Source: Lentzea kentuckyensis (GTDB lineage: Bacteria; Actinomycetota; Actinomycetes; Mycobacteriales; Pseudonocardiaceae). From it: a DNA stretch of 64,000 nucleotides. Where the stretch lies: NCBI RefSeq assembly GCF_002150765.1, contig NZ_MUYM01000002.1, positions 105,887 to 169,886 on the forward strand. Reading direction: 5' to 3'. The position numbers and the translations under genes are program-made. Of the stretch, positions 16,018 to 23,517 are shown in pieces (position 1 is the stretch's first letter; each line of letters opens with the position of its first letter). The notes below the pieces were generated by a model. It ran no database searches and was not told the DNA's origin. It worked only from the letters and a program-made list of their open reading frames with translations.

Positions 16018-16787
16018 GAGTTCTTCGTGAGCTTCAGGCCCGCGCCGGACGGGTTCGTCAGCGTCAGCGTGTTGCGGTCGATCTGGTAGGTGATCTGGCC
16101 CTTGTCCAGCGCCGCGTCCAAGGCGTTCTCCACGGTCACCACGTTCGGTGCGCACCCGATCGCGGTCTTGACGCCGGGTTTGAACGTGATCTTCTGACCG
16201 TCCACTTCGTACGGAAGTGCCGAACCGGCGTAGTTGCAGTCGTCGTCCACCGCGATGGTGCCGTCCTTGAAGACGATCGCGGCCTTGGCTCCGCCTGGTA
16301 CGGAGGAGACGGCGTCGCCGGTGACGAGTCCGTCGACGAGCCAGGTGCCGTCCAGCGTCGCGGGAGCCTCCGGGGCGAGCACGATCTCGGTGTCCGCGCC
16401 GGTGATCACCAGGTTCGCGCCGTCGAGCTTCCACGACGGTTTGGCGTCGAGCAGCTTCGTCAGCCACTGATCCTGTTGGTGCAACTCGGGATTCGGGCAA
16501 CCCATCGCGGTGCTGCTGATCTCCGCGACGGAAACCTTGCCGTCGCCGAGGGAAACCGGGCCCTGGATCATGTTGCAGCCGGCGTTGGCTATCAGCCTGT
16601 CGTCGTCGGTGAATCTCAGATCCACCTTCGTGCCCTCGACCAGAGCACGCGGCTTGCCCTGCTCGGTCACGGACGACGAGACGTACACCTTGCCCCGCAG
16701 GTTGGGAGTGCCCTGTCCGGGCTGGTTGGCGGCGCAGCCCGTCGCGGCGACCAGCACCAGGGCGGCGAGGGCGATTCGGTTGCTCAT
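16014..16787 (-). CDS. META-domain (HslJ-like) lipoprotein 1
   Basis: This 257-residue lipoprotein has the signal MSNRIALAALVLVAATGC with lipobox Cys 18. It has two META domains in tandem, each with the GCN motif (NAGCNMIQGPV near 70-80) and an MGCPNP or IGCAPN Cys motif. It is close in sequence to the downstream lipoprotein 15229-16017, with which it forms a coupled pair. It diverges from the ArsR gene at 16897. The function is unknown beyond an envelope location. The ATG at 16787 is the only start that gives a complete signal peptide. Confidence 0.87.
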   Translation of the reverse strand: MSNRIALAALVLVAATGCAANQPGQGTPNLRGKVYVSSSVTEQGKPRALVEGTKVDLRFTDDDRLIANAGCNMIQGPVSLGDGKVSVAEISSTAMGCPNPELHQQDQWLTKLLDAKPSWKLDGANLVITGADTEIVLAPEAPATLDGTWLVDGLVTGDAVSSVPGGAKAAIVFKDGTIAVDDDCNYAGSALPYEVDGQKITFKPGVKTAIGCAPNVVTVENALDAALDKGQITYQIDRNTLTLTNPSGAGLKLTKNS

Positions 16788-16829
16788 GCGCCTAGGACGG
16801 AACCCGGCACCCGTCCGGTTGCCCAGGGC

Positions 16830-16860
16830 TTGACACGCGCCAGCCCGTGAGGCCTAATTA
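16830..16860 (+). promoter_or_regulatory. Promoter of the arsR-SRPBCC operon
   Basis: TTGACA at 16830-16835 and CCTAAT (16853-16858, 17 bp spacing) or TAATTA (16855-16860) form a plausible -35/-10 pair. The operator described next begins within the -10, as expected for repression. Confidence 0.6.
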
Positions 16861-16888
16861 ACCCAGAGGTTAGATAACCAAGTGGTTA
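16859..16888 (+). promoter_or_regulatory. ArsR operator: two tandem TAACC-N4-GGTTA palindromes
   Basis: TAACC-caga-GGTTA (16859-16872) and TAACC-aagt-GGTTA (16875-16888) are two copies of the same 14-bp palindrome, centred 16 bp apart. They sit between the -10 and the start of the arsR-type gene. This is most simply the autoregulatory operator of the ArsR protein encoded directly downstream. Confidence 0.72.
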
Positions 16889-16896
16889 GGTACGAG

Positions 16897-17223
16897 ATGG
16901 ACCAGCTGAGCGCCACCTTCGCCGCACTGGCGGACCCGACGCGCCGTGCGATCCTCGCGCGGCTCACCGACGGCCCGGCAACGGTGAAGGAGCTCTCCGA
17001 GCCGTTCGACATCAGCGGCCCGGCGATCTCCAAACACCTGCGTGTGCTGGAGAAGGCAGGCCTGATCACTCGCGGCAGGGAGGCCCAGTGGCGCCCCTGC
17101 CAGCTCGACGCGACACCGCTGAAGGAGGTCGCCGTGTGGGCTGAGAACTACCGACGCTTCTGGGATGCGAGCTACGCGCGCCTGGACGCACTCTTGACCG
17201 AGATGAAGGAGACAGAGCAATGA
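16897..17223 (+). CDS. ArsR-family winged-helix repressor
   Basis: This 108-residue DNA-binding repressor shows the family pattern: FAALADPTRRAILARLTDG, then the helix-turn-helix VKELSEPFDISGPAISKHLRVLEKAGLITRGREAQWR. The metal-binding CxC of ArsR/SmtB is absent. Together with the SRPBCC partner this places it in the non-metal SdpR-like subgroup. Start choice: a GTG at 16882 would lie inside the operator, so ATG 16897 (MDQLSATF) is preferred. It overlaps the following gene by 4 bp (ATGA). Confidence 0.88.
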   Translation: MDQLSATFAALADPTRRAILARLTDGPATVKELSEPFDISGPAISKHLRVLEKAGLITRGREAQWRPCQLDATPLKEVAVWAENYRRFWDASYARLDALLTEMKETEQ

Positions 17224-17699
17224 GCACCACCAAGTTCGGCACCCTGGTGACCACGCCGTCCGACACCGAGATCGCGATGTCGCGCGAGTTCGACGCGCCC
17301 GTTTCCTTGGTGTGGAAGGCGTTCACGGAGCCGGCACTGCTCAGGCGCTGGCTGCTCGGCCCCGACGGCTGGGAGATGCCGATCTGCGAGATCGACCTCC
17401 GCGTCGGCGGCAAGTGGCGCTACGGCTGGGCTTTGCCCGACGGCTCACAGGCGTTCGAGATGCACGGCGAATACACCGAGGTCACGCCCCATTCGCGACT
17501 GGTGAACACCGAGCACTTCGAGGACAACCCGCCGGCCATCACGACCGTGGAGTTCGTCGAGAAGGACGGGCGAACCGTCATGACGACCACCATGCGCCTG
17601 GTGTCGCAGGAGGCCAGGGACGCGGTGCTGGCGACGGGCATGGCGGACGGCGCCGGCCGCAGCTACGAGCGCCTCGGCGAGGTTCTCGCGTCGCTGTGA
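17220..17699 (+). CDS. SRPBCC (AHSA1/polyketide cyclase-like) domain protein
   Basis: This 159-residue cytoplasmic protein has the helix-grip START-like fold of the AHSA1 family. Landmarks are REFDAPVSLVWKAFTEPALLRRWLLGPDGW near residues 22-52, the GGKWRYGWALPDG hairpin, and a C-terminal GMADGAGRSYERLGEVL helix. Such proteins bind hydrophobic ligands in a central cavity. The pairing of an ArsR-type repressor with a coupled AHSA1 gene is very common in actinobacteria and suggests that the SRPBCC protein senses or modifies the inducer. The ligand is unknown. Confidence 0.88.
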   Translation: MSTTKFGTLVTTPSDTEIAMSREFDAPVSLVWKAFTEPALLRRWLLGPDGWEMPICEIDLRVGGKWRYGWALPDGSQAFEMHGEYTEVTPHSRLVNTEHFEDNPPAITTVEFVEKDGRTVMTTTMRLVSQEARDAVLATGMADGAGRSYERLGEVLASL

Positions 17700-17771
17700 C
17701 CCGTTCGGCGGAGTAATCGGGGTCTGCGTTTGGGCGATGCTCCGCGTGACCGGTCACGCGGAGGGTTGCGC

Positions 17772-18491
17772 ATGGGCTCGTGGATCTTGTGGGTTCCAGT
17801 ACTGATCGTGCTCACGATCGCCGGCTTCGCCATCCGGTCGTCGCGCCGGACGGTCCAGCGCGCCGAAAGCCGCAGCGAGACGGCGGTCGAGGCGGCGAAA
17901 CTCGCGATGGTGACCGCCACGACCCACCAGCCGCCGGCCGACCTGGAACAGGGACGCATCCGCACGTTCCTGATGCTCGACGACAGCCTGATCATGAGCC
18001 TGTACAGCCAGACCCCGCAGGCCGCGGCCGAGGCCAGGATCCGCGAGGTGGAGCGCGGCACTTCTCGCGAGGCGTCACTGGGTTTGAACAGCTCGCTGGT
18101 CGAAGCCGGCGGCAAGCGCGCACGCGGCGAAACCGTGCGGGAAACGTTCGAGGCGGAGACGAACACCGCGCGCGCCTTGGACGTCGTACTCCGCCACCTG
18201 ACCGCGACCGGCGAACTGACGCAGGTCGACCTGACCTCCTCGGCCGGACTGGACCCGGCCGTGCAGGGCTACGTGAAGATCAAGGCGTCGTACCGGATCA
18301 CCATGGGAGACAACGACATCACGGCCTCCGCCGGCACAGTCAGGTTCACCGTCCGGCGTGCGCAGGTGGCGGATTCCGCCTCCGCCGCCTTCGCGGACGG
18401 CGAGTCCATCACGGCGATCTGCTTCGGCCGGGTGGCCCGGCACGATCAGTCCACAGTGGTCGTTCTGCCCACCGCGCTCTACCTGGCCTGA
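17772..18491 (+). CDS. Hypothetical single-pass membrane protein
   Basis: This 239-residue protein has one N-terminal membrane helix (residues 2-20), a helical charged segment and a soluble C-terminal domain. The stretch FLMLDDSLIMSLYSQTP near residue 75 resembles the start of a DUF6414-like family, but I am unsure of this. The C-terminal half looks like a beta-rich domain (YVKIKASYRI...GTVRFTVRRAQVAD...STVVVLPTALYL). ATG 17772 is preferred because GGAGGG lies 9 bp upstream and the membrane helix starts at once. No functional context: the neighbours are an SRPBCC protein and a small secreted protein. Confidence 0.65.
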   Translation: MGSWILWVPVLIVLTIAGFAIRSSRRTVQRAESRSETAVEAAKLAMVTATTHQPPADLEQGRIRTFLMLDDSLIMSLYSQTPQAAAEARIREVERGTSREASLGLNSSLVEAGGKRARGETVRETFEAETNTARALDVVLRHLTATGELTQVDLTSSAGLDPAVQGYVKIKASYRITMGDNDITASAGTVRFTVRRAQVADSASAAFADGESITAICFGRVARHDQSTVVVLPTALYLA

Positions 18492-18507
18492 GGTTGGCGG
18501 AGCGTAG

Positions 18508-18522
18508 TCACCTTTGGTGACA
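18508..18522 (+). promoter_or_regulatory. GTCACC-TTT-GGTGAC dyad upstream of a small secreted protein gene
   Basis: Perfect 6-bp arms flank a 3-base centre, 16 bp after the stop of the membrane-protein gene and about 47 bp before the ATG at 18569. It could be a short terminator or an operator. There is no T-run. Confidence 0.35.
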
Positions 18523-18568
18523 CCGGTTCCCCCGGTCGGGGCCGTTCGTCGCGGTTACGTTCGGGCGC

Positions 18569-18925
18569 ATGGGACGTTTCTTGGTGGCGCTGGTCCTCAC
18601 GCTCGGTTTCGCCGTGCTGTCCACTCCCCCGGCCTCGGCATCGGAGGGCACCCGCTGGCAGGTAACACCGTGCGCGGCCGGCTCGAAGGCGTTGTGGCTG
18701 CCGCGCGTCGACAAGTTCGGCACCGACATCAGCTGCACGACCGAGGAAGCCCGTGCGGCGGCGGTGAAGGCGGCCGTGGACAGCGGGAGTCCGACGCGGA
18801 TGATGAACGTGGCGATCGCGTTCGCGCAGCAGATCTCGGACAAGGGGTTGACCGCGGAGTCGAAGTGCGTGCTGGGCGCCAAGGGTGCGATCGGTGACGC
18901 GCTGGGAACGTGCGTGGCGGCTTGA
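18569..18925 (+). CDS. Small secreted protein of unknown function
   Basis: This 118-residue protein has a clear signal peptide (MGRFLVALVLTLGFAVLS, cleavage after ASA near residue 26) and a mature part of about 92 residues with four Cys (PCAAG, ISCTT, SKCVL, GTCVAA), which suggests two disulfides. No named family is recognised. It stands alone between a membrane protein and the convergent acyl-CoA dehydrogenase, with a strong terminator behind it. Confidence 0.7.
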   Translation: MGRFLVALVLTLGFAVLSTPPASASEGTRWQVTPCAAGSKALWLPRVDKFGTDISCTTEEARAAAVKAAVDSGSPTRMMNVAIAFAQQISDKGLTAESKCVLGAKGAIGDALGTCVAA

Positions 18926-18936
18926 GGGGTGAAACG

Positions 18937-18970
18937 TCGAACGGCCCTGGAGATACCTCCAGGGCCGTTC
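18937..18970. terminator. Bidirectional terminator between secreted protein and acyl-CoA dehydrogenase genes
   Basis: A perfect 15-bp stem (18937-18951 with 18956-18970) closes a 4-base loop. It lies between two convergent genes, 11 bp after one stop and 12 bp before the other. Confidence 0.8.
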
Positions 18971-18982
18971 GAGCGAACAAAC

Positions 18983-20146
18983 TCAGCCGTTGAGGATCGC
19001 GCGCGACATCACGACGCGCTGCACCTGGTTAGTGCCCTCGTAGATCTGGGTGATCTTCGCGTCCCGCATCATCCGCTCGACCGGGAAGTCACGCGTGTAC
19101 CCGGCACCACCGAACAGCTGCACCGCGTCCGTGGTGACCTCCATGGCCACGTCGGAAGCGAAACACTTGGCAGCAGCCGTGATGAAGCCGATGTTCGGCT
19201 CCCCGCGCTCGGCCTTGGCGGCGGCGACGTAGACCATGTGCCGAGCAGCCTCGATCTTCATGGCCATGTCGGCGAGCATGAACTGCACACCCTGGAAGTC
19301 CGAAATGGACTTACCGAACTGCTTGCGGTCCTTGACGTACGCGACCGCGGCCTCGAGCGCACCCTGCGCGATACCCACGGCCTGCGCGCCGATGGTCGGA
19401 CGCGTGTGGTCCAACGTCTTCAGAGCCGTCTTCAGACCGGTACCGGGCTCACCGATGATCCGGTTGGCCGGGATCGTGCAGTTCTCGAAGTAGATCTCGC
19501 GGGTCGGCGAGCCCTTGATGCCGAGCTTGCGCTCCTTCGGGCCCACCGAGAAGCCCGGGTCGTCCTTGTGCACGACGAACGCCGAGATGCCGGCGGACTT
19601 CTTGGCCGCGTTGGGGTCCGTCACGGCCATGACCGTGTACCAGGTGGACTCGCCGGCGTTGGTGATCCAGCACTTGGTGCCGTTGAGCACCCACTCGTCA
19701 CCGCTCAACACAGCCCGCGTGCGCATCGAGGCGGTGTCGGAGCCCGCCTCGCGCTCGGACAGCGCGTAGGAGGCCATGGCCTCGCCCGAGGCGATGGACG
19801 GCATGACGAGCTGCTTGAGCTCCTCGGAGGCCGAGAGCAGGATCGGCATCGTGCCGAGCTTGTTCACCGCCGGGATCAGGGACGACGACGCGCAGACGCG
19901 GGCCACTTCCTCGATGACGATGCAGGTGGCCACGGAGTCCGCGCCCTGGCCGTCGTACGACTCGGGGACGTGGACGGCGGCGAAGCCCGACTTCACCAGG
20001 GCGTTGTGGGCCTCCACCGGGAAGCGCTCGTTGTCGTCGACCTCGGCCGCGAACGGCTTGATCTCCTTCTCGGCGAGCGAGCGGACGGCCTCTCGCAGCG
20101 CCTCGTGCTCCTCGGCGAGCTGGTAGGTGCCGAAGCTCGGGTTCAC
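18983..20146 (-). CDS. Acyl-CoA dehydrogenase (FadE25-like)
   Basis: This 387-residue flavoprotein oxidises acyl-CoA to trans-2-enoyl-CoA. Landmarks are the N-terminal helical domain (LREAVRSLAEKEIKPFAAEVD), MASYALSEREAGSDTASMRTRA (FAD/substrate strand, about 128-150), WITNAGES, and C-terminal LFGGAGYTRDFPVERMMRDAKITQIYEGTNQVQR, with the catalytic Glu of IYEGTNQ. It neighbours purE/purK as in the mycobacterial fadE25-purE-purK arrangement. GTG 20146 is supported by GGGAGG six bases upstream. Confidence 0.92.
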   Translation of the reverse strand: MNPSFGTYQLAEEHEALREAVRSLAEKEIKPFAAEVDDNERFPVEAHNALVKSGFAAVHVPESYDGQGADSVATCIVIEEVARVCASSSLIPAVNKLGTMPILLSASEELKQLVMPSIASGEAMASYALSEREAGSDTASMRTRAVLSGDEWVLNGTKCWITNAGESTWYTVMAVTDPNAAKKSAGISAFVVHKDDPGFSVGPKERKLGIKGSPTREIYFENCTIPANRIIGEPGTGLKTALKTLDHTRPTIGAQAVGIAQGALEAAVAYVKDRKQFGKSISDFQGVQFMLADMAMKIEAARHMVYVAAAKAERGEPNIGFITAAAKCFASDVAMEVTTDAVQLFGGAGYTRDFPVERMMRDAKITQIYEGTNQVQRVVMSRAILNG

Positions 20147-20224
20147 CTTGTTACCTCCCGGTAGCGAGTACTCGGCACGATGTTAGCGCCCGTTCACCAC
20201 GGGTGCTGGTGTGCCGTTGAGCAC

Positions 20225-20713
20225 TCAGAGGGACTTCTGCAGCGCCGCGTCCTTGTCTAGTACGAGCTGCTCGAGTTCCGCCTGGAAGCGGGCCATGCGC
20301 TCCTGCAGCGCCACATCGGACGACGCCAGCATCCGCACGGCCAGCAGGCCCGCGTTGCGTGCGCCACCCACTGAGACGGTGGCCACCGGGACGCCCGCGG
20401 GCATCTGCACGATCGAGAGCAGCGAGTCCATGCCGTCGAGGTACTTCAGCGGCACCGGCACGCCGATCACCGGGAGCACGGTGGCCGAGGCGACCATGCC
20501 GGGCAGGTGGGCGGCACCGCCCGCACCCGCGATGATCACGCGCAGCCCGCGCGAGGCGGCGGAGGTCGCGTAGTCGAGCATGCGCTGCGGGGTGCGGTGC
20601 GCGGAGACGACGCTCACCTCGAACGTCACGTCGAACTCGGCCAGCGCCTCGGTGGCGGCCTTCATCACCGGCCAGTCCGAGTCGCTGCCCATGATCACGC
20701 CAACCTGAGTCAC
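20225..20713 (-). CDS. purE: 5-(carboxyamino)imidazole ribonucleotide mutase, PurE class I
   Basis: This 162-residue enzyme of de novo purine synthesis converts N5-CAIR, made by PurK, to CAIR. Diagnostic motifs are [15 protein letters not shown] at the N-terminus, [13 protein letters not shown] near 38-50, [17 protein letters not shown] near 60-76, PVIGVPV and [18 protein letters not shown]. The length is normal for PurE. It starts with GTG at 20713 and overlaps the purK stop by 4 bp, so the two enzymes are translated together. The lid Ala/Gly motif is intact and activity is expected. Confidence 0.96.
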   Translation of the reverse strand: MTQVGVIMGSDSDWPVMKAATEALAEFDVTFEVSVVSAHRTPQRMLDYATSAASRGLRVIIAGAGGAAHLPGMVASATVLPVIGVPVPLKYLDGMDSLLSIVQMPAGVPVATVSVGGARNAGLLAVRMLASSDVALQERMARFQAELEQLVLDKDAALQKSL

Positions 20714-21897
20714 TCCGAGCTCCCGTGAATGTCGTATCCGTCAGACCAAACGCCGGTGGACAGCCAGTCCGCGGCCAGCCGCGCACGTTCCCGCACCGAC
20801 GTCATGTCGTCACCGAGGAACGTCACGTGCCCGACCTTGCGGCCCGGCCGTTCCTCCTTGCCGTACAGGTGCACGTGCGCGTCCGGGAACCGGGCGAACA
20901 GGTGGTGCACGCGCTCGTCCGGGCCCATCGCCGGCGTGTCCGAGGCGCCCAGCACGTTCGCCATCACCACGGCCGGCGCCATCAGGTCGGTGCGGCCGAG
21001 CGGGTAGTCCAGGACGGCGCGCAGGTGCTGTTCGAACTGGGACGTGCGCGCGCCCTCGATCGACCAGTGGCCCGAGTTGTGCGGGCGCATCGCGAGCTCG
21101 TTGACGACCACGCCGTCCGCGGTCTCGAACAGCTCGACGGCGAGCACGCCCACAACGCCCAGCGCGTCGGCGACCTTCAGCGCCAGCTCCTGGGCCGCGG
21201 CACCGTCCAGCGCGGGCGCCGGCGCGAGGACCTCGACGCAGATGCCGTCGGACTGCACGGTCTCGACGACCGGCCACGCCGCGCCCTGACCGAACGGTGA
21301 ACGCGCGACCACGGCCGCCAGCTCGCGGCGCATCGGCACGCACTGCTCGACCATCAGCGGCGTCCCGGCCTCCAGCAGCTCGGGAACGACCAGCTCGGCG
21401 CTGTGCGGCTGGTTCAGCATCCACACGCCACGGCCGTCGTAACCGCCGCGGATCGACTTCAGCACGCACGGCCAACCGTGCGCGGCACCGAAGCGCAGCA
21501 CGTCGCGCACCTCGTGCACCTCGGCGAACGGCGGCACCGGCAGCCCGAGCTCGGCCAGCCGCACGCGCATCTTCAGCTTGTCCTGCGCGTACTGCAGCGC
21601 GTCCGGACCGGGGTGCACCTTCACGCCCTCGGCGACCAGCGCGCGCAGGTGCTCGGACGGCACGTGCTCGTGGTCGAAGGTGACGACCTCGCAGCCCTTC
21701 GCGAACGCACGCAGCGCGTCGAGGTCGGTGTGTGTGCCGAGCACCACGTCCCGCGCGACGAGCGCGGCGGGGTCGTTCTCGGACACTGCGAGCACGCGCA
21801 GCGACTGGCCGAGCGGGATCGCGGCCTGGTGCGTCATGCGGGCGAGCTGCCCGCCGCCGATCATGCCGACGACTGGGAGACGGGTACGGGAGTCCAC
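20710..21897 (-). CDS. purK: 5-(carboxyamino)imidazole ribonucleotide synthase, PurK
   Basis: This 395-residue ATP-grasp enzyme carboxylates AIR to N5-CAIR using ATP and bicarbonate. Landmarks are [18 protein letters not shown] at the N-terminus, FDHEHVP, the ATP-grasp core ([17 protein letters not shown] near 145-162), [17 protein letters not shown] and [32 protein letters not shown] near 262-294. It is followed by purE with a GTGA overlap. Its start overlaps the tail of the XRE regulator gene by 37 bp, so regulator, purK and purE share a transcription direction without a gap. Confidence 0.96.
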   Translation of the reverse strand: MDSRTRLPVVGMIGGGQLARMTHQAAIPLGQSLRVLAVSENDPAALVARDVVLGTHTDLDALRAFAKGCEVVTFDHEHVPSEHLRALVAEGVKVHPGPDALQYAQDKLKMRVRLAELGLPVPPFAEVHEVRDVLRFGAAHGWPCVLKSIRGGYDGRGVWMLNQPHSAELVVPELLEAGTPLMVEQCVPMRRELAAVVARSPFGQGAAWPVVETVQSDGICVEVLAPAPALDGAAAQELALKVADALGVVGVLAVELFETADGVVVNELAMRPHNSGHWSIEGARTSQFEQHLRAVLDYPLGRTDLMAPAVVMANVLGASDTPAMGPDERVHHLFARFPDAHVHLYGKEERPGRKVGHVTFLGDDMTSVRERARLAADWLSTGVWSDGYDIHGSSE

Positions 21898-22688
21898 GGT
21901 TCAGGCAGCCTACCTGCAACTTCTGATCGGCTCACGAGCAGAGCCAGCCTCTGGGCGGTGACGCTGCCCTCGGGTGCGGTGTGGATCACAAGCCGCTGGT
22001 CGTGCTCCGGCGCGCCGAGCACCTCGCAGTCGAACTCCAGCAGGCCCACGACCGGATGTCGCAGCCGCTTGCGGGCCGACCGGCGCACGTTCACGCCGTG
22101 CTCCGCCCACAGCCGTGCGAACAGCGGGCTCGCCATCAGCTCATCGACCAACGGCTGTGCTGACGGCCGGCGGGCCAGAGTCGCGCGCAGGTCGGCGACG
22201 TGGGCGCGAGCGACGTCTTCGCGGTCCTCGTCCGGGATCCAGCTCCGGTCGCCGAGGAAGAACGCCCTGAGCAGGTTCCGGCCGCCGAGATCACCGAACA
22301 CGACCTCCGCGCGGGCCGACCAGGCGAGCACGTCGCCGACGTCGGAGATCACCACCGCGAGGTCGTCACCGAGCCGGTCGAGCAACAGCCGGATGCCGGG
22401 CCGCACCTCGCCACCGGACGCGGGCTCCTCCGGCACTGCCTCACCTGCCAGCCGGAACAGATGCGCGCGCTCGTCGGAGGACAGCTCCAACGCCCGCGCG
22501 ATGCCGTGCAGAACGGACACCGAGGGACGCGGACCACGGCCCTGTTCCAGGCGGGAGTAGTAGTCGACCGACATGCCCGCCGCCTCGGCGACCTCCTCCC
22601 GGCGCAGGCCAGGCGTGCGACGGCGACCGCCGCCACGAGGCTCCATCCGTTCGCGGCAGCTGCGCAGGAAACCCGCCATGTCCGGCAT
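21861..22688 (-). CDS. XRE-family regulator with MmyB-like ligand-binding domain
   Basis: This 275-residue regulator has a helix-turn-helix (RTPGLRREEVAEAAGMSVDYYSRLEQGRGPRPS, about 25-57) followed by a PAS-like MmyB domain. The latter shows VISDVGDVLAWSARAEVVFGD, DEDREDVARAHVADLRA, HPVVGLLEFDCEVL and LVIHTAPEGS. Such proteins in actinobacteria usually regulate a divergent oxidoreductase or dehydrogenase gene, and here an NAD-dependent oxidoreductase lies divergently at 22756. The intergenic palindrome at 22700-22724 is the probable operator. Confidence 0.9.
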   Translation of the reverse strand: MPDMAGFLRSCRERMEPRGGGRRRTPGLRREEVAEAAGMSVDYYSRLEQGRGPRPSVSVLHGIARALELSSDERAHLFRLAGEAVPEEPASGGEVRPGIRLLLDRLGDDLAVVISDVGDVLAWSARAEVVFGDLGGRNLLRAFFLGDRSWIPDEDREDVARAHVADLRATLARRPSAQPLVDELMASPLFARLWAEHGVNVRRSARKRLRHPVVGLLEFDCEVLGAPEHDQRLVIHTAPEGSVTAQRLALLVSRSEVAGRLPEPWTPVPVSQSSA

Positions 22689-22699
22689 GCCTCCACGGT

Positions 22700-22724
22700 A
22701 GCCAGGGATTCATCGTCCCTGGCT
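22700..22724. promoter_or_regulatory. Operator palindrome of the XRE regulator/oxidoreductase pair
   Basis: AGCCAGGGA and TCCCTGGCT are perfect 9-bp inverted arms with a 7-base spacer. They lie in the 67-bp gap between the divergent regulator and oxidoreductase genes. Position and symmetry point to the regulator's binding site, controlling both promoters. Confidence 0.7.
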
Positions 22725-22755
22725 GTGCCCGGCGCACCGAACGACGCTGGATTCC

Positions 22756-23517
22756 ATGAAGATCGCGATGACAGGTGCGACCGGACGAGTCGGCAGCAGG
22801 CTGCTGCCGCGGTTGCGCGAGCAGGGCCACGACGTGCGCACGCTGACCCACCGGCTGGCCGACAGGAACGCCGTCGAGGAGCTGGTGTCCGATGTGGACG
22901 CTGTCGTGCACGTCGCCGCCGCCCTCCGCACGAGCACCGACTTCGAAGGCGTGAACGTCCACGACACCAGGGCTCTCGCCGAGTCCGCCGCGAAGGTGCC
23001 GCTGTTCGTCCACATCAGCACGAACCTCGTCTACCCCGGCGGCCTCGGCAGGCCCGCCACCGAGGACGACCCGACCGACCCCGATCCCGCGTTCGGCGAC
23101 TACCCCCGCACCAAGGCCCTCGGCGAACAGGCCGTGCTCGACACCAGGGAAGCCACGATCCTCAGGCTGGCGTTCGTCTACGGCGGCGGCGATCCACACC
23201 TGGAGGAGTCGCTGCGCTGGGCCTCGACCTGGCCCGGCCACCAGCGGCTGCACATGGTGCATCACGCCGACGTGGCGCAGGCGGTGGTGAAGGTCCTCGA
23301 ATCCGGCGCCGGCGGGATCTTCAACGTGGCCGACGACAGCCCGATCACGGCCGTCGAACTGCACCTGCTGAACGGCCTCACCCCCAGCGAGGAGGCCGTT
23401 CAGCAGGAGTTCGACCCGTGGCACGGAATCGTGTCGACCGACCGGGCACAGCGGGAGATCGGCTTCCGCCCGCGCTACCCCTCGGCGTGGGCCGCGGCGG
23501 TCGCCGAAGCGCTCTGA
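22756..23517 (+). CDS. NAD(P)-dependent epimerase/dehydratase-type oxidoreductase
   Basis: This 253-residue Rossmann protein of the extended SDR class has the cofactor motif MTGATGRVGSRLLPRL at residues 4-19 (TGAxGxxG). The usual extended-SDR landmarks follow: VDAVVHVAAAL near 51-62, VHISTNLVYPGG with the catalytic-site Ser/Thr region near 78-90, and YPRTKALGEQAVL with the Tyr-x3-Lys pair near 109-122. Its substrate is unknown. It is probably the target gene of the divergent XRE regulator. Its last 43 bp overlap the 3' end of the ABC permease gene on the other strand. Confidence 0.87.
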   Translation: MKIAMTGATGRVGSRLLPRLREQGHDVRTLTHRLADRNAVEELVSDVDAVVHVAAALRTSTDFEGVNVHDTRALAESAAKVPLFVHISTNLVYPGGLGRPATEDDPTDPDPAFGDYPRTKALGEQAVLDTREATILRLAFVYGGGDPHLEESLRWASTWPGHQRLHMVHHADVAQAVVKVLESGAGGIFNVADDSPITAVELHLLNGLTPSEEAVQQEFDPWHGIVSTDRAQREIGFRPRYPSAWAAAVAEAL

